A stretch of 60,639 nt of DNA from CAZABP01 sp964483245 (GTDB lineage Bacteria; Planctomycetota; UBA1135; UBA2386). The position numbers and the translations under genes were made by a program. The notes beneath the pieces are model-generated. The model did no database searches. It saw nothing but the letters and a program-made list of their open reading frames with translations, and was not told the origin of the DNA. The stretch is from positions 1 to 60,639 of the forward strand of contig CAZABP010000027.1 of the NCBI GenBank assembly GCA_964483245.1, read 5' to 3'. Shown piece after piece: positions 26,721 to 34,746 of the stretch; the first letter of the stretch is position 1; each line of letters starts with the position of its first letter.

Positions 26721-29216
26721 ATGAAGCGTTTCTATTCGCTGCTGCGGCAGCACGGGTTCTGGTCGTCGGTCCGCCTCGTCCGCCAGTCGTTGAGCTCCGC
26801 CGGCTGGCGCACGACGCTCGGTCGCATCCGCGCGCACCTGCGGCTGGCACGCAACGACCCACGCACGAACTACGAGAGCGATCGCCGTGCGCAGGCCGGC
26901 TACGTGCGTGCCTATGCGCGCTCGCCGCTGAAGGGCCGCCGGCGGATGCTCGAAGACCTGCTGCAGGCCGAGCGCGGGTATCGCGGCGTGATCCTGTATC
27001 CGGCGTCGTACCGCCTCGAGATGCGCCAGCGGCCGGAGCATCTGCTGGCCGCCTTGGCGGACCAGGGCTGGTTGTGCCTGATGTTGACGATCGGCGGCGA
27101 CGTGCCGTACCTGCGCCGGCACGGCCCGCGCCTGTATGCGACGAACCTGTACGAGGATGCGCTGGCGTACTACCGGCAGCGCGACGTCGTGCTGTACCTG
27201 ACGTTCCCCGGGCATCTGTACGTCGCGAAGTTCCTGCAGCGTGCGTACTGCATCTACGACGTGCTCGACCGGATGCAGATCTTCGCCGACTTCGGGCCGG
27301 CAATGGTGCGCGACCACCGCGAGCTGCTGCAGCAGGCGGATCTGGTGCTGTGTTCGGCGCCACCGCTGTTCGAAGCCTGCTCCGAGTTCGCCAGGCGGTG
27401 TCTGCTGGTGCCGAACGGGGTCTACCCGGAGCACTTCGCCAGCGTCCGCAGTCCGGCGCCGACCAGCCCGGTCGTGGTCGGCTACTACGGCGCGATCTCG
27501 GAGCTGCTGGACTTCGATCTGCTCGAAGTGATCGCCGATCTGCCCGAGGTCGAGCTCGCGCTGGCCGGGCCGGTCGTGCCGTTCGACCGCACGCAGGCAG
27601 TCGAGCTGCAGACGCGGACGGATGCGCTGTTCGCGCGCCGCAACGTCCGCCATCACGGCGTGGTCGAGTACGAGGCGCTGAGCGGGTTCATGCAGGGAGT
27701 CCACTGCGCGCTCGTCCCGTTCCTGGTGAACGCCGACACCGACGCGGTCTCCCCGCTCAAGCTGTTCGAGTACCTCGCCGCTGGCAAACCGGTGCTGGCG
27801 ACGCCGACGCGCAGCGTGCAGCAATACGCGCCGGAGGTCTTCGTCGGTGACGCGGCCGCGATCACGGCGCGGATCCGTGACGGCAGCTGGCGGCAGACCG
27901 ATCCGGAGCGGTGTGCAGCGCTGTTGGCGCGGCACACGTGGCCGGCCTTGTTGCGCCCGATCGAGGTGGAGCTGGAACAGTACGTGCGCGCGACCGCGGC
28001 GGCGGCCGGCTCGATCCCCGCACGCCCGGTGGCACCGGCCAAACGCGTCGACATCATCAACATCAGCTTCTTCGACTGGAACGGCGAGACGCCGTACAAG
28101 GGCGGCGCCGAGCGCTACGTGCGCGACCTCGCGTTCCTGTGCCAGCGGCTCGGTTGCAGCGTCCGCATCCTGCAGAACGCCAACTTCGCGTTCACGCGGC
28201 GGTTCGAGGAGATCGAGGTGATCGGGGTGCCGCTGGCGCGCGAGGTCGACTTCCCGGCGCTGTCGCGCGGGTTCGCCGCGCAGACCAGCGACGCCGACCT
28301 GGTGATCGCGTCACCGCTCGAGCTGGCGTGCAGGTTCTTTCCGACCCGCAACGTGATCGGGATCAATCACGGGATCCACTGGGACACGCGCACTGCGTGC
28401 CTCGACACGTTCTCGTTGCAGACGTTCAAGCTGGTCCAGGAGGCGCTGCAACGCACCGACGCGTGTGTCTGCGTCGACACCAACTTCATCAACTGGGTGC
28501 GCTCGTTCGAATGGCGGCTCGCGCGCCAGCTGCAGTACGTGCCGAACTACGTCGATCCGGCGCAGTTCCGCGCCGTGCCGAAGGACTTTTACGCACCGCG
28601 CCTGACGGTGCTGTATCCGCGCCGGCTGTACGACCCGCGCGGCTTCCACGAGACGCTGGATGCGTTCGAGTTCCTGCTGCACGGCAGCGACGCGCTCGAG
28701 CTGCACCTGTGCGGGCAGGCGAACGGGGCGGATGCCGAGCTGGCGCGGCGCGCGGTCGCCCGCCACGGCGGCAAGATCTCGTGGTACGAGCTCGGCCTGC
28801 AGGACGTGCACAAGGCCTACGAGAAGAGCCACATCGTGCTGGTGCCGACGATGTATGCGGAAGGCACGTCGCTGTCGTGCATCGAAGGGATGGCGACCAA
28901 CAACGCGGTCATCGCGACCAACGTCGGGGGTCTGCCGAACCTGGTGCTGGACGGGTTCAACGGCTTGCTGGTACGGCCGGACACCTGGGACATCGCGTTT
29001 GCGCTGCGCCGGCTGCTGGAGGATCGCGACCTCGCGGCGCAACTCGCGCGCAATGCGCTCGAGGTGTCGGCGACGCTGCACAAGGAGCGCTGGGAGCAGC
29101 GGTGGACCGAGATCCTCGGCGCCGTGATCCACCTGCCGGCAGACGAGCGGCCGGAGTCGTTGGCCGCGCCGACGCGCAACGGTCCGACGCTGCGGGTCGC
29201 CGGGCGCGCGTCGTGA
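26721..29216 (+). CDS. Tandem GT4 glycosyltransferase (two GT-B domains)
   Basis: An 831-residue protein with two glycosyltransferase units. Unit 1 (~85-435) has ILYPASYRLEMRQRPEHLL, VPNGVYPEHF, VVVGYYGAIS and SPLKLFEYLAAGKPVLAT. Unit 2 (~445-800) has DWNGETPYKGGAERYVRDLA, PNYVDPAQFR, LTVLYPRRLYDPRGF and a donor loop YAEGTSLSCIEGMATNNAVIAT. The N-terminal ~80 residues are basic and helical and may bind the membrane. Such bifunctional enzymes can add two different sugars of a repeat unit. The gene starts a second operon in the locus; the 193-nt divergent gap before it shows no clear promoter. The stop overlaps the exporter start by 4 bp. Confidence 0.9.
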   Translation: MKRFYSLLRQHGFWSSVRLVRQSLSSAGWRTTLGRIRAHLRLARNDPRTNYESDRRAQAGYVRAYARSPLKGRRRMLEDLLQAERGYRGVILYPASYRLEMRQRPEHLLAALADQGWLCLMLTIGGDVPYLRRHGPRLYATNLYEDALAYYRQRDVVLYLTFPGHLYVAKFLQRAYCIYDVLDRMQIFADFGPAMVRDHRELLQQADLVLCSAPPLFEACSEFARRCLLVPNGVYPEHFASVRSPAPTSPVVVGYYGAISELLDFDLLEVIADLPEVELALAGPVVPFDRTQAVELQTRTDALFARRNVRHHGVVEYEALSGFMQGVHCALVPFLVNADTDAVSPLKLFEYLAAGKPVLATPTRSVQQYAPEVFVGDAAAITARIRDGSWRQTDPERCAALLARHTWPALLRPIEVELEQYVRATAAAAGSIPARPVAPAKRVDIINISFFDWNGETPYKGGAERYVRDLAFLCQRLGCSVRILQNANFAFTRRFEEIEVIGVPLAREVDFPALSRGFAAQTSDADLVIASPLELACRFFPTRNVIGINHGIHWDTRTACLDTFSLQTFKLVQEALQRTDACVCVDTNFINWVRSFEWRLARQLQYVPNYVDPAQFRAVPKDFYAPRLTVLYPRRLYDPRGFHETLDAFEFLLHGSDALELHLCGQANGADAELARRAVARHGGKISWYELGLQDVHKAYEKSHIVLVPTMYAEGTSLSCIEGMATNNAVIATNVGGLPNLVLDGFNGLLVRPDTWDIAFALRRLLEDRDLAAQLARNALEVSATLHKERWEQRWTEILGAVIHLPADERPESLAAPTRNGPTLRVAGRAS

Positions 29217-30064
29217 GCGCCGGACCGCTGCGGATCCGGCCGCAGGCGCCGCCGCTGGCCGGGCAGCTGCACCCGCGCGAGCTGGTTCTCGCGCTGTGGC
29301 GCCACCGGCACGTCGTGCGCGAGCTCGGACGGCGGCAGGTGCACGCGCGCCACCGCGGTTCGTATCTGGGGCTGGCGTGGACGGTGCTTCACCCGCTGCT
29401 GCTGCTGGCGGTCTACACGCTGGTGTTCACGGTCTGGCTGCCGATCGCGCCCGGTCCCGATGGCCGGCTCGGGTTCGTGCTGCAGGTGTTCTGTGGGCTG
29501 GTGCTGTTCGGCCTGTTCGCCGAGACCGTGCAGCGCGCGCCGCTGGCGGTGGTCGCGAATCCGAACTACGTGCGCAAGGCGGTCTTCCCGCTCGAAGTCC
29601 TGCCGCTCGCCGACCTGTGGGCGAGCACCGTGCTCGGGGCCCTCAACCTCGCGGTGTTGATGCTCGCGGTGTTGGTCGTGCAGGGTGGCTGGTCGGCCAG
29701 CGTGCTGTGGTTCCCGTTGGTGTTGCCGCCGCTGCTGGCGTTCACGGCCGGGATCGGCTGGTTTCTCGCCGCCCTCGGCGTGTACGTGCGCGACCTCGCC
29801 GCGTCGATCGGGGTGTTGGTGACGGCGTTGTTCTTCCTGACGCCGGTGCTGTACCGGCTCGATCAGGTCCCGGATGCGTGGCGCTGGATCGTGCAGCTGA
29901 ATCCGCTCGCGACGATCCTCGACGCCGCGCGGCGGACGCTGCTGGACGGCCTCGCACCATCCTGGCCCGCACTCGCGATCGCGTGGGTCGTGGCACTCGC
30001 GACGGCGCAGCTCGGCTTCGCCTGGTTCCGCGCCACCAAGCGTGGGTTCGCCGATGTCGTCTAG
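29213..30064 (+). CDS. wzm: Polysaccharide ABC exporter, permease (Wzm-like)
   Basis: A 283-residue ABC-2 type membrane permease. Six hydrophobic helices are visible, including YLGLAWTVLHPLLLLAVYTLV, VLQVFCGLVLFGLFAETV and SIGVLVTALFFLTPVLY, plus the family end motif WRWIVQLNPLATILDAARRTL. It is expected to move the lipid-linked glycan across the inner membrane together with the ATPase encoded next. The GTG start at 29213 overlaps the preceding TGA (GTGA), and the 3' end overlaps the ATPase start at 30054 by 11 nt, so the subunits are co-translated. Confidence 0.92.
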   Translation: MSAGPLRIRPQAPPLAGQLHPRELVLALWRHRHVVRELGRRQVHARHRGSYLGLAWTVLHPLLLLAVYTLVFTVWLPIAPGPDGRLGFVLQVFCGLVLFGLFAETVQRAPLAVVANPNYVRKAVFPLEVLPLADLWASTVLGALNLAVLMLAVLVVQGGWSASVLWFPLVLPPLLAFTAGIGWFLAALGVYVRDLAASIGVLVTALFFLTPVLYRLDQVPDAWRWIVQLNPLATILDAARRTLLDGLAPSWPALAIAWVVALATAQLGFAWFRATKRGFADVV

Positions 30065-31490
30065 TCCCGCAGCTTCGGATGCGAAGGGTGCGCGCGCCGT
30101 GGCCGCCGCAGTCGCAGTGCCGGCGGTGGTGCCGGACCCGGCGTCCACGCGTGCCGGCGCCGGTGCGCTCGCGTTGCGCGCGCGCGGACTCGGCAAGTGC
30201 TACCGCAGCTATGCGCGTCCGTTCGACCGCCTGCGGCAGGTGCTGCCGTTCGTGCGCCGGCGGCCGGCGGTGCGCGAGTTCTGGGCCTTGCGCGACGTGG
30301 ATCTGGAGCTGCCGCGCGGCTGCGCGCTCGGGATCGTCGGCCGCAACGGGTCCGGCAAGAGCACGCTGTTGCAGATCCTCGGCGGCACGTTGGCGCCGAC
30401 CAGCGGTGAGGCCGAGATCCACGGACGCGCCGGCGGGCTGCTCGAGCTCGGCAGTGGATTCCATCCGGAGTTCACCGGCCGCGAGAACGCGCGCCTGCAG
30501 GGGATCCTGCTCGGTTGCACGCCGGACGAGGTCGACGCGCAGATGGAAGCGATCGCGCGCTTTGCCGAGATCGGCCCATTCCTCGACGAGCCGGTCAAGA
30601 CCTACAGCTCCGGCATGTTCGTGCGGCTCGCGTTCGCCGTGCAGGCGGTGCTGCCACCAGAACTGTTGATCATCGACGAGGCGCTCGCGGTCGGCGACGC
30701 CGCGTTCCAGATCAAGTGCATGACGCACATGCGCAAGCTGCTCGATGGCGGCACGACGTTGTTGTTCGCCAGCCACGACCTGGAAGCGGTGCGCAGCCTG
30801 TGCCAGGAAGCGATCTGGCTCGAGCAGGGCGAAGTCCGCGCCAGGGGTTGCCCGCGCGAAACGACCTCGGCCTACGTGCGCCACCTGTTCGGTGCGACGG
30901 CATCCGTGCCGGCAAGTGCACCCGGGACCAGCGCGACGCGCGCAGCCGGCGCCGCGCAGCCAGCCGGACCGGCGCTGCCGCCGCTCGAGCTCGCAGATGG
31001 ACCCGGGCGGTGGGGGACCGGGCGCGCGCGGATCACCGGCCTGCGCCTGCAGTCGCTTCAGGACTTCGCCGCGTCAGGTTCCGCGACGACCGACGGGCCG
31101 TTCCGCACCGGCTGCCGGTTGCGGCTCGAGGTCGCCTGCCGGGCCGAAGCGCCGCTCGACGGCGCGCACCTGGGGCTCGCGTTCTCGCTGCGCAACACGA
31201 ACGGACTCGACCTGATCACGTTCGCCACGTACGAGGTCGGTCGCCGCCTGCCGCCGCTCCCGCGTGGTGGCGTCCTGCGTATGGCGTTCGAGTTCGACAA
31301 CATCCTGCCGCGTGGTGAGTACGGCCTCGTGCTGGCAGTCGAAGAGGTGCATGGCGACGAGCGGCGCTACCACGATTTCATCGAGCACGCGATGCTGGTG
31401 CGCGTGAGCAGCGACCTGCGCACGTTTTCGGTCGTCGTGCCGCCGGTCGCGCACGAGCTGGTGTCGGTGACGGGAGCCGGACCGCAATGA
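30054..31490 (+). CDS. wzt: Polysaccharide ABC exporter, ATPase with glycan-binding C-domain (Wzt-like)
   Basis: A 478-residue ATPase. Walker A GRNGSGKST lies at 96-104, the signature is TYSSGMFVRLAF, Walker B is LLIIDEAL, and the switch His is in FASHDLE. The N-terminal ~40 residues are Ala/Pro-rich and unusual. After ~290 a separate beta-sandwich domain follows (LEVACRAEAPLDGAHLGLAFSL, GVLRMAFEFDNILPRGEYGL), the carbohydrate-binding Wzt C-terminal domain that recognises the end-modified O-antigen. That fits the methyltransferase/coiled-coil gene upstream as a possible terminator of chain growth. The stop overlaps the wecB start by 4 bp. Confidence 0.93.
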   Translation: MSSSPAASDAKGARAVAAAVAVPAVVPDPASTRAGAGALALRARGLGKCYRSYARPFDRLRQVLPFVRRRPAVREFWALRDVDLELPRGCALGIVGRNGSGKSTLLQILGGTLAPTSGEAEIHGRAGGLLELGSGFHPEFTGRENARLQGILLGCTPDEVDAQMEAIARFAEIGPFLDEPVKTYSSGMFVRLAFAVQAVLPPELLIIDEALAVGDAAFQIKCMTHMRKLLDGGTTLLFASHDLEAVRSLCQEAIWLEQGEVRARGCPRETTSAYVRHLFGATASVPASAPGTSATRAAGAAQPAGPALPPLELADGPGRWGTGRARITGLRLQSLQDFAASGSATTDGPFRTGCRLRLEVACRAEAPLDGAHLGLAFSLRNTNGLDLITFATYEVGRRLPPLPRGGVLRMAFEFDNILPRGEYGLVLAVEEVHGDERRYHDFIEHAMLVRVSSDLRTFSVVVPPVAHELVSVTGAGPQ

Positions 31491-32695
31491 GCGACCGCCG
31501 GCGGATCCTCGTCGTGATCGGGACGCGCCCCGAGGCGGTCAAGCTGGCACCGGTCGTGCACGCGCTGCGCGAGCAGCCGTGGTGCGACGTGCGCGTGTTG
31601 GCGACGGCGCAGCACCGCGAGATGCTCGACCAGATCCTGCAGTTCTTCGGCATCGCGCCGGATCGCGATCTGGACCTGATGCGGCCGGGCCAGTCGCTGG
31701 CGGATCTGACGGCGCGGATGATCACGGCGCTCGATCCGGTGCTGGCCGAGGAGCGCCCGGATTGCGTGCTGGCGCAGGGGGACACGACGACGGTGCTCGT
31801 GACGGCGCTGTGTGCGTTCTACCGCGGCATTCCGTTCGGCCACGTCGAAGCCGGCCTGCGCACCGGCGATCCGCGCCAGCCGTTCCCGGAGGAGATCAAC
31901 CGCGTGTTGGCGGGAAGGCTCGCGGCGATCCACTTCGCGCCGACCGTGCGTGCGCGCGACCACCTGCTGCGCGAAGGGATCGCGGCGCCGACGATCCACG
32001 TCACCGGCAACACGGCGATCGATGCGCTGCTGTGGACCGCGGCGCGGATCCCAGCGGCGCAGGTGCAGGCGCTCGTGCCACCAGGGCGCAAGCTGTTGCT
32101 GGTCACCGCGCACCGGCGCGAACACTTCGGCGAAGAGCTCGCCTCGGTGTTCGGCGCGCTGCGCACGCTGGCCGACCGCGACGACGTCGCGATCCTGTAT
32201 CCGGTGCATCCGAACCCGAACGTGCGCGACCTGGCGCACCGGCTGCTCGGCGGGCATCCGCGGATCCGCCTGACCGAGCCGCTCGACTATCCGGGCATGG
32301 TCGCCGCGATGCAGGCCTGCACGCTGATCCTGACCGACTCCGGCGGGATCCAGGAGGAGGCGCCGTCGCTCGGCAAGCCGGTGCTCGTGCTGCGGCGTGC
32401 GACCGAGCGTCCGGAGGGGATCGAGGCGGGCGCGGCCGAGCTGGTCGGGACCGACCGCGCGCGGATCCTCGCCGCGGCGCACCGTCTGCTCGACGATCCG
32501 CAGGCCTACGCGCGGATGGCCTGTGTGCGCAACCCGTACGGAGACGGGACCAGCGCCGCCGCGATCACGGCTGCGCTGGCCCGCATGCTGTCGGGAGACG
32601 TGTCCGCGCGCGGCGCGGATCAGGCGCCGGCGGCGCGGACGGTCAGCCCGCGCGCACCTGGATCTTCCGTGGCTGCGCCTCCTTCGCCTTCGTGA
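31487..32695 (+). CDS. wecB: UDP-N-acetylglucosamine 2-epimerase (non-hydrolysing)
   Basis: A 402-residue cytoplasmic enzyme interconverting UDP-GlcNAc and UDP-ManNAc, precursor supply for the surface glycan. Family blocks are all present: IGTRPEAVKLAPV, LAQGDTTTVL, GHVEAGLRTGD, PFPEEINR, VTGNTAIDA, TAHRREHFGE, PVHPNPNVR and LTDSGGIQEEAPSLGKPVLVLR. The last ~35 residues are an Ala/Pro/Ser-rich tail beyond the usual end, and this tail overlaps the opposing hsp20 gene by 53 nt. The ATGA overlap with wzt shows it belongs to the exporter operon. No UDP-ManNAc dehydrogenase is in the window. Confidence 0.93.
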   Translation: MSDRRRILVVIGTRPEAVKLAPVVHALREQPWCDVRVLATAQHREMLDQILQFFGIAPDRDLDLMRPGQSLADLTARMITALDPVLAEERPDCVLAQGDTTTVLVTALCAFYRGIPFGHVEAGLRTGDPRQPFPEEINRVLAGRLAAIHFAPTVRARDHLLREGIAAPTIHVTGNTAIDALLWTAARIPAAQVQALVPPGRKLLLVTAHRREHFGEELASVFGALRTLADRDDVAILYPVHPNPNVRDLAHRLLGGHPRIRLTEPLDYPGMVAAMQACTLILTDSGGIQEEAPSLGKPVLVLRRATERPEGIEAGAAELVGTDRARILAAAHRLLDDPQAYARMACVRNPYGDGTSAAAITAALARMLSGDVSARGADQAPAARTVSPRAPGSSVAAPPSPS

Positions 32696-33086
32696 CGCGC
32701 ACGGTCAGGATGCCGTTGCTGGCGCTCGCCTCGACCTGCTCGTCGGCGACCGGCTTGCGCAGCACGAAGCTCCGCTCGAACCGCCCGGCGACACGCTCAC
32801 TGTGGCACCAGGTCTGCTCGTCGGCTGGCTCCTCGAGCTTCTTCTCGCCGCGGATCGTCAGGGTCTCGCCGACCAGCGTCACGTCGATCAGCGCCGGGTC
32901 GACGCCCGGGATCTCCATGCGGACCAGATAGGCCTGCGGCGTCTCGATGACGTCGGCGGCCGGGCGCCAGCTCTCGGCGATCGCCGGGACGTATCCGTTC
33001 CAGAACCGGTTGAACATCTCTTCGACGGACCGGGGCAAATCGAGGAAGCCGTTCCCACGGGTCGGCCGCTCGGCAAGGAAATGCAT
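32643..33086 (-). CDS. Hsp20 / small heat-shock protein
   Basis: A 147-residue alpha-crystallin family holdase chaperone. The alpha-crystallin domain runs from WRPAADVIETPQAYLVRMEIPGVD through VTLVGETLTIRGEKK to GRFERSFVLRKPV and ASASNGILTVRVTKA, and the C-terminal anchoring motif appears as IQV. The start at 33086 is supported by GGAGGT 7 nt upstream; an upstream in-frame ATG overlaps that ribosome site. The 287-nt region 33087-33373 upstream is gene-free and should hold its promoter; I see no CIRCE or other named heat-shock operator. The 3' end overlaps wecB convergently. Confidence 0.92.
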   Translation of the reverse strand: MHFLAERPTRGNGFLDLPRSVEEMFNRFWNGYVPAIAESWRPAADVIETPQAYLVRMEIPGVDPALIDVTLVGETLTIRGEKKLEEPADEQTWCHSERVAGRFERSFVLRKPVADEQVEASASNGILTVRVTKAKEAQPRKIQVRAG

Positions 33087-33373
33087 CGCTACCTCCATCA
33101 GTGGTTGGTTGGACTGGATTGACTGTTCGTGGCCCCGCACGAGACCGTGCGCGGCGTCGCGCGCCGGCTCAGGCAAGCTGCGTGCCAACGGTGCGCGCGG
33201 GCCGGGTGGGCGCGGAATGCGCGTGACGAGCGGGGTCTCGGCGCGCGGGCGCGCAGCGCCGGTCGTCCGGGCACCGGACACGATGACAGGGTTGGCAGAC
33301 AGATTGGCGGAGGGGGCGGCCTGCTCTGCGTCGGGCTGGTCCGCGTCGGCCGGCCCGCGGCCGGCCCCTGCCG

Positions 33374-34663
33374 TCAGGCGAGTTCCTGCTCGACCGCGGC
33401 GCAGAACCGCTCGATCTCCTGTGGTGCGGTGTAGACGCTCGGGCTGACGCGGACGCCGCGGAACTGCGCGTGCTTGACCGCGACCGTGAAGATCCGGTGC
33501 TTGTCCCACAGCGCCGCGACCAGCGTCTCCGGTTCGATCCCGTCCACCGAGAACGTCGCGATCCCGGCCGCGAAGCCGGGCTTCAGGCTGGTGTGCAGAC
33601 GGACCCGGTCGTGGGCGGCGAGGCGCTTCGCCCACAGGTCGCGCAGATGGATCAGCCGCAGCTGCTTGGTCCTGGCGCCGATCGACTCGTGGAACGTCAG
33701 CGCCTCGGCGATCGCGAGCGCGTTCGCCGCCGGGTGCGTGCCGATCTCCTCGAACTTGCGGATGTCGTCCTCCTGCGTCTGCGCGGCGGCCATCAGCGGC
33801 CAGAGCGCGCGGATCTTCGGCTTGCGCACGAGCAGCAGGCCGGTCCCGTGCGGCGCGAACAGCCACTTGTGCAGACTGGCGCCGTAGTAGTCGCAGTCGA
33901 GGTCGCGAAGCTGGAACTCGAAGTGCGCGATCGCATGCGCGCCGTCGACGACGACCGGGATCCCGCGGGCGCGGCCGAGTGCCACGACCTTCGCGACCGG
34001 CAGGATCTGCCCGGTCAGGAACACGACGTGCGAGACCAGGATCAGCTTGGTGCGGTCAGTGATCGCGGCGGCATAGCGGCGCACGATCTCGTCGTCGTCC
34101 TCGCACGGGGTCGGGATTGCGATCTTGACCAGCTCGATCTGCTCGCGCCGCGCGCGCTGCTCGAACGTCGTCAACATCCGCGGGTAGTCCTGATCCGTGG
34201 TCAGCACCTGATCGCCGGGGGCGAAGTCGAACCCGAGCTGGCAGATCTGCAGGCTCTCGGACGCATTGCGCGTGATCGCGATCTCCTCCGGATCGGCGCC
34301 GAACGTGCGCGCGAGCCGCTGGCGCACGCCTTCGCGGCCCGGCTCCAGCAGCCGCCACATGTGGTACGCCGGCGCCTGGTTCGAGAACCGCAGGTGCCGC
34401 TCCATCGCCTGCTGCACGAAATCCGGTGCGGGACTGACACCTCCGTTGTTGAGGTTCACCATGCTGCGGTCGCAGGTGAACGCGCGTGCCACGGTCGCCC
34501 AGTAGCTCTCGTCGCGTGCCTTGACCGCAGGATCGCGGTCGTCGGCCGCGAGCTCGGCGCACAGCGCGGCGGCATCGACGCCGCCACCTCCGAACCGCGG
34601 CAGCAGGAACACGGCGGCCGGCGCGCTGAGGCCGGCCAGGAAATCGCGGCGGGAGCTTGGCAT
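33374..34663 (-). CDS. Tat-exported class V aminotransferase-like PLP enzyme
   Basis: A 429-residue PLP-dependent fold type I protein of the isopenicillin N epimerase / cysteine desulfurase-like group. The N-terminus MPSSRRDFLAGLSAPAAVFLLP is a twin-arginine signal (SRRDFLAG). The catalytic Lys266 is in GASLHKWLFAP, and Asp240 is in VVDGAHAIAHF. Other blocks are LNNGGVSPAPDFVQ, ITRNASESLQICQLGF and ISHVVFLTGQILPV-like ILVSHVVFLTG. Export with PLP bound is typical of Tat substrates of this family. The substrate is unknown. The start at 34663 gives the proper Tat leader; longer in-frame starts do not. It is divergent from the FKBP gene. Confidence 0.88.
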   Translation of the reverse strand: MPSSRRDFLAGLSAPAAVFLLPRFGGGGVDAAALCAELAADDRDPAVKARDESYWATVARAFTCDRSMVNLNNGGVSPAPDFVQQAMERHLRFSNQAPAYHMWRLLEPGREGVRQRLARTFGADPEEIAITRNASESLQICQLGFDFAPGDQVLTTDQDYPRMLTTFEQRARREQIELVKIAIPTPCEDDDEIVRRYAAAITDRTKLILVSHVVFLTGQILPVAKVVALGRARGIPVVVDGAHAIAHFEFQLRDLDCDYYGASLHKWLFAPHGTGLLLVRKPKIRALWPLMAAAQTQEDDIRKFEEIGTHPAANALAIAEALTFHESIGARTKQLRLIHLRDLWAKRLAAHDRVRLHTSLKPGFAAGIATFSVDGIEPETLVAALWDKHRIFTVAVKHAQFRGVRVSPSVYTAPQEIERFCAAVEQELA

Positions 34664-34714
34664 CGGAATCGGCGTCGGGGACCGCGCCGATCTTCCGGGA
34701 TCCTCCACGGCCGC

Positions 34715-34720
34715 TACAGT
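34715..34720 (+). promoter_or_regulatory. -10-like element TACAGT before the FKBP gene
   Basis: TACAGT followed by GCCGGCC, then AGGAG at 34736-34740 and the TTG start at 34747. It matches the TANNNT plus GCCGGC motif seen elsewhere in the window. No good -35 was seen. Confidence 0.35.
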
Positions 34721-34746
34721 GCCGGCCCCCAACTCAGGAGCATTCG

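Noticed and set aside
33086..33866. N-terminal extension of Hsp20 through an open upstream frame
   Set aside because: The extension is Arg/Ala-rich and overlaps the aminotransferase gene, while a good ribosome site directs ATG 33086.
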